Shown here piece after piece: positions 6,918-9,386 of a DNA stretch of 9,386 nt. The stretch covers positions 1 to 9,386 of the forward strand of contig CALBUB010000024.1 of assembly GCA_937967955.1 (NCBI GenBank), read 5' to 3'. The notes under the pieces are model-generated. The model had not been told where the DNA came from, searched no databases, and saw nothing but the letters and a program-made list of their open reading frames with translations. Source of the stretch: an uncultured Bacillota bacterium (GTDB taxonomy: Bacteria; Bacillota; Clostridia; Tissierellales; Tepidimicrobiaceae). A program made the position numbers and the translations under genes. Positions within the stretch are counted from its first letter, which is position 1. Each line of letters begins with the position of its first letter.

Positions 6918-8414
6918 TTGAATTTATTAAAGGATAAGTTTAAAGAAGTATCACTATCCGTATTACCTATAAGTCTCATAGTAATAATACTTAACTTTAC
7001 ACTAGTCCCGATTGATTCAGATATGTTGATAAGATTTATAATTGGATCCTTATTAGTGATTCTTGGATTAGGAATCTTTCTATTCGGGGTAGACCTTGGT
7101 GTAAATCCTATCGGGAATTTAATGGGAGAAACTACTGCTAAAACCAATAAAGCCATTTTAGTTGGAATACTTGGATTCTTATTAGGCTTTTTAATAACTG
7201 TTGCAGAACCTGATTTGTTTATACTTGCGAAGCAGGTAAATCAAGCTTCTGGAGGGATAATATCAGCCTATTCTATACTCATCGTTGTATCCATTGGTGT
7301 TGGAATAATGGTTGCCCTAGGACTTCTAAGGATTCTATTTGAAAAGCCATTGAATAAGATGTATACTATAATATATTTTATAATTTTTATTTTAGGGTTG
7401 AAAGTATCAGCAGAGTTTTTGGCTATTTCAGTAGATGCTTCAGGAGCAACCACTGGAGCTATGACTACTCCATTCATATTAGCTTTAGGATATGGGGTAT
7501 CACAGCTAAAGGGTGGTAAAAAAGAAGAAGAGGATAGCTTTGGATTGGTTGGAGTTGCTTCTACTGGTCCCATTCTTGCTATAATGTTGATGAGCATAAT
7601 AGCAGGTGTTACCAATATTCAAGGACAAGGTGAAGCTTTCGTGGTACATGAAGGGATTATAGGGCCCTATTTAAAAGAGTTCCCACGTATGATTCGAGAG
7701 ACGGTTTATACTTTAATGCCTGTGATCTTAATGTTCTTGATCTTCAATCTTTTCAAGTTTAAATTAAACAGAAGAAATAGGAATAAAATATTAAAAGGAT
7801 TGTTGTATACTTATATAGGACTGGTTTTATTTTTAACAGGTGTTAATGCAGGTTTTATGGAAGTTGGAAGGGTAATGGGTTATAAAATAGCAAATTTAGA
7901 CCATAGCTTATTATTACCAGCTATTGGTTTCCTTTTGGGATTAGTAGTAGTACTAGCAGAACCAGCAGTACATGTGTTGACTGAACAGGTGGAATATGTA
8001 ACAGCAGGATATATTAAAAAGAGCGTTATACGGATAGCTTTTTCAATAGGTATTGCAACTGCTGTATCCATGTCCATGTTGAGAATAATGATACCAAGTT
8101 TAAAATTATGGCATTTCTTATTGCCTGGATTTGCATTAGCAGTATTGTTAAGCTATAAAGTTCCTCCTATTTTTGTGGGGATAGCTTTTGATGCTGGAGG
8201 GGTTGCCTCAGGACCTATGACCGCTACTTTTGTTTTAGCTTTTGCTCAAGGGGCTGCTGATGCAATACCTACAGCTAACGTATTGGTGGATGGCTTTGGT
8301 GTTATTGCCATGGTAGCTATGACTCCACTAGTAACTATTCAGCTGTTAGGATATCTATTCCAATTGAAAGGGAAAAAGGAAGGGATTGATGTAGATGACT
8401 CAATTGGAGAATAA
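6918..8414 (+). CDS. DUF1538-family membrane protein, probable transporter
   Basis: This is a 498-residue polytopic membrane protein from TTG 6918, with about a dozen hydrophobic segments and a short charged linker (KGGKKEEEDS, near 199-208). It consists of two homologous halves. The first has FLLGFLITVAEPDL (AEPD at 96-99) and DASGATTGAMTTPFILA (173-189). The second has FLLGLVVVLAEPAV (AEPA at 347-350) and DAGGVASGPMTATFVLA (425-441). These paired motifs are what I know of DUF1538 proteins, for which I know no established substrate; the repeat architecture resembles that of secondary transporters, so transport is inferred. TTG 6918 is chosen over GTG 6900 because the ribosome site AAAGGGGGAG (6903-6912) lies between them, 5 nt before the TTG. 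Its end overlaps the PII-like gene by 20 nt, implying coupled translation and joint function. Confidence 0.85.
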   Translation: MNLLKDKFKEVSLSVLPISLIVIILNFTLVPIDSDMLIRFIIGSLLVILGLGIFLFGVDLGVNPIGNLMGETTAKTNKAILVGILGFLLGFLITVAEPDLFILAKQVNQASGGIISAYSILIVVSIGVGIMVALGLLRILFEKPLNKMYTIIYFIIFILGLKVSAEFLAISVDASGATTGAMTTPFILALGYGVSQLKGGKKEEEDSFGLVGVASTGPILAIMLMSIIAGVTNIQGQGEAFVVHEGIIGPYLKEFPRMIRETVYTLMPVILMFLIFNLFKFKLNRRNRNKILKGLLYTYIGLVLFLTGVNAGFMEVGRVMGYKIANLDHSLLLPAIGFLLGLVVVLAEPAVHVLTEQVEYVTAGYIKKSVIRIAFSIGIATAVSMSMLRIMIPSLKLWHFLLPGFALAVLLSYKVPPIFVGIAFDAGGVASGPMTATFVLAFAQGAADAIPTANVLVDGFGVIAMVAMTPLVTIQLLGYLFQLKGKKEGIDVDDSIGE

Positions 8415-9066
8415 AAAATTTTCATTGTTTTGGGTAATTGTAGACCTTGGTAAAGGAGAAAAGGTATTTAGAGAATCCAAAAAACTTGGAGCCACAGGAG
8501 GAACTTTCTTTTTAGGGAAAGGGACTGTAAAAAGTCACTTCTTAAATCTATTGGGTTTAGATGAAGCAAAGAAAGAAATACTTATAATGGCTATAGATGA
8601 AAAATTAGAAGAAGTTTTTCATCAGGAGCTTGATAGAAAATTTAGCTTTCATAAGCCTAATCATGGCATTACCTTTTCAATGCCCATTAAGAGAATTGTA
8701 GGAATTAAAGGTTCAGATTATGAACCAAATTCTAAAGTACGAGGTGGAGGCGAGATGGGATTTGAAGCTATATTTACAATAGTAGATAGGGGATTGTCAG
8801 AAGATGTTATAGAAGCTGCAAAATCAGCTGGGGCAACAGGAGCAACAGTAATACATGGTAGAGGTTCAGGAACTCATGAGAAAGCAAAGCTATTCAACAT
8901 TGAAATAGAGCCTGAAAAGGAAATAGTGTTAATCTTAGCAGAATCCACAATAACTGATGCCATAGTGGAAGCAATAAAAGAGAAAGTTAATATAGATAAA
9001 CCAGGAGTTGGAATATTGTTTGTATTGGATGTAAACAAAGCGGTAGGACTTACTAAAACAAAATAG
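8395..9066 (+). CDS. Tandem PII-like domain protein
   Basis: This 223-residue soluble protein is made of two PII-like (ferredoxin-fold) domains, about residues 9-105 and 122-219, with a linker containing RGGGEMG. The halves align well: VIVDLGKGEKVFRESKKLGA with TIVDRGLSEDVIEAAKSAGA, and KEILIMAIDEKLEEVF...ITFSMPIKRIVGI with KEIVLILAESTITDAI...ILFVLDVNKAVGL. Each has the GATG...G.G segment where PII proteins usually bind ligand; the second (GATGATVIHGRGSGTHEK) is the more PII-like. The classical uridylylated T-loop Tyr is not obvious. PII proteins commonly sit on a partner transporter (as GlnK on AmtB), and this gene overlaps the membrane protein gene by 20 nt, so control of that protein in response to a nucleotide or metabolite is a reasonable inference. 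The ligand is unknown. Start is ATG 8395, with AAGGAAGGG at 8376-8384. Confidence 0.85.
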   Translation: MTQLENKKFSLFWVIVDLGKGEKVFRESKKLGATGGTFFLGKGTVKSHFLNLLGLDEAKKEILIMAIDEKLEEVFHQELDRKFSFHKPNHGITFSMPIKRIVGIKGSDYEPNSKVRGGGEMGFEAIFTIVDRGLSEDVIEAAKSAGATGATVIHGRGSGTHEKAKLFNIEIEPEKEIVLILAESTITDAIVEAIKEKVNIDKPGVGILFVLDVNKAVGLTKTK

Positions 9067-9072
9067 AAAATC

Positions 9073-9112
9073 AGCCACGGCTAAATTTTTGTAAAGACCG
9101 TGGCTTTTTAAT
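9073..9112 (+). terminator. Rho-independent terminator after the PII-like gene
   Basis: AGCCACGG (9073-9080) pairs perfectly with CCGTGGCT (9098-9105) around a 17-nt loop, and TTTT (9106-9109) continues the T-run. It begins 7 nt after the stop codon and separates the DUF1538/PII pair from the next unit. Confidence 0.85.
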
Positions 9113-9140
9113 TTATTACCATAATACAATACCAGTATTA

Positions 9141-9169
9141 TTGTTAAAAATATGTAATATTAATATAAT
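9141..9169 (+). promoter_or_regulatory. Promoter of the 2-oxoacid oxidoreductase gene
   Basis: TTGTTA (9141-9146), a 17-bp spacer and a perfect TATAAT (9164-9169) form a near-consensus promoter, with a predicted start near 9176 and a leader of about 60 nt. This one has no TTGC/GCAA palindrome. Confidence 0.65.
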
Positions 9170-9234
9170 ATTGAGTTATTTATTGAAAAAATCAGGGTAT
9201 AGGAAAAATATGAACACACAAAGGGGGTAGGAAT

Positions 9235-9386
9235 ATGGATTATAGTGTACTCGTTGGAGGCGCTGCTGGTCAAGGTATGGATACCTTTGCTAGCCTCTTA
9301 GAAAAGATACTCAAACGTTGTGGTTTTCATGTGTACGCCTATGGGGATTATATGTCTAGAATAAGAGGAGGCCATAATTTTTTCTA
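9235..9386 (+). CDS. 2-oxoacid:acceptor oxidoreductase, gamma-type domain (5' part only)
   Basis: Only the first 50 codons are in the window; the gene runs off the right edge. The protein opens with VLVGGAAGQGMDTFASLLEK (5-24), and HVYAYGDYMSRIRGGHNFF follows at the edge. The glycine-rich GGAAGQG turn and the SRIRGGHN motif are typical of the gamma domain of 2-oxoacid:ferredoxin oxidoreductases, enzymes that decarboxylate 2-oxoacids to acyl-CoA and pass electrons to ferredoxin. In many anaerobes this domain starts a fused gamma-alpha subunit (KorA type), which is likely here but cannot be seen. The enzyme partners are iron-sulfur proteins, a loose functional link with the suf operon. Start is ATG 9235, with AAGGGGG at 9221-9227, 7 nt away. 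Substrate cannot be told from this fragment. Confidence 0.85.
   Translation, partial: MDYSVLVGGAAGQGMDTFASLLEKILKRCGFHVYAYGDYMSRIRGGHNFF

Noticed and set aside
6806..7156. Reverse-strand open frame overlapping the DUF1538 gene start and its leader
   Set aside because: Most of it mirrors the coding strand of the membrane protein; it has no ribosome site and would run through the promoter-leader region without any protein-like motif.
7268..7615. Reverse-strand open frame of 115 codons inside the DUF1538 gene
   Set aside because: Typical antisense shadow of a hydrophobic gene; no independent support.
1..9386. CRISPR array, tRNA, rRNA, insertion sequence or phage elements
   Set aside because: No regularly spaced repeats, tRNA-like cloverleaf, transposase or integrase reading frame was found on either strand.

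Overview
The window is low-GC DNA. Its purine-rich Shine-Dalgarno sequences, frequent TTG starts, SufU-type (not SufE/IscU) iron-sulfur gene set and 2-oxoacid:ferredoxin oxidoreductase-like gene point to an anaerobic Firmicute of the Clostridia/Tissierellia kind. That placement is inference from gene content and style, not from a marker gene. All intact genes lie on the + strand.

Layout. (1) Positions 31-750 encode an eight-helix YhhN/TMEM86-like membrane protein. (2) Positions 751-943 carry no convincing intact gene, only a short hairpin and a possible reverse-strand coding remnant. (3) Positions 944-1540 hold a MarR-family regulator with its own promoter and a strong terminator. The protein ends in an unusual Cys-x2-Cys-x3-Cys tail. 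(4) Positions 1589-6650 are a complete SUF iron-sulfur cluster assembly operon in the order sufC-sufB-sufD-sufS-sufU, tightly packed or overlapping, with its own promoter. (5) Positions 6650-6917 are an intergenic region with a good promoter and short direct repeats. (6) Positions 6918-9066 are an overlapping pair: a DUF1538 membrane protein made of two homologous halves, and a soluble protein made of two PII-like domains. A terminator follows. (7) From 9235 to the window end is the start of a 2-oxoacid:acceptor oxidoreductase gamma-type domain, with a consensus-like promoter.

How the genes fit together. SufS takes sulfur from cysteine, SufU accepts it through its zinc-site cysteine, and SufBCD builds the cluster with ATP hydrolysed by SufC. 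The marR and sufC promoters carry nearly identical palindromes (TTGCGAAAGCAA and TTGCGAACGCAA). Each overlaps the -35 box and sits the same 17 bp from its -10 box. Together with the cysteine tail, this makes the MarR protein a good candidate for an autoregulated, cluster- or redox-sensing repressor of suf, taking the place IscR or SufR has elsewhere. That is the most interesting hypothesis in the window. The second is the DUF1538/tandem-PII pair, which looks like a two-fold duplicated transporter with a matching duplicated PII-like regulator.
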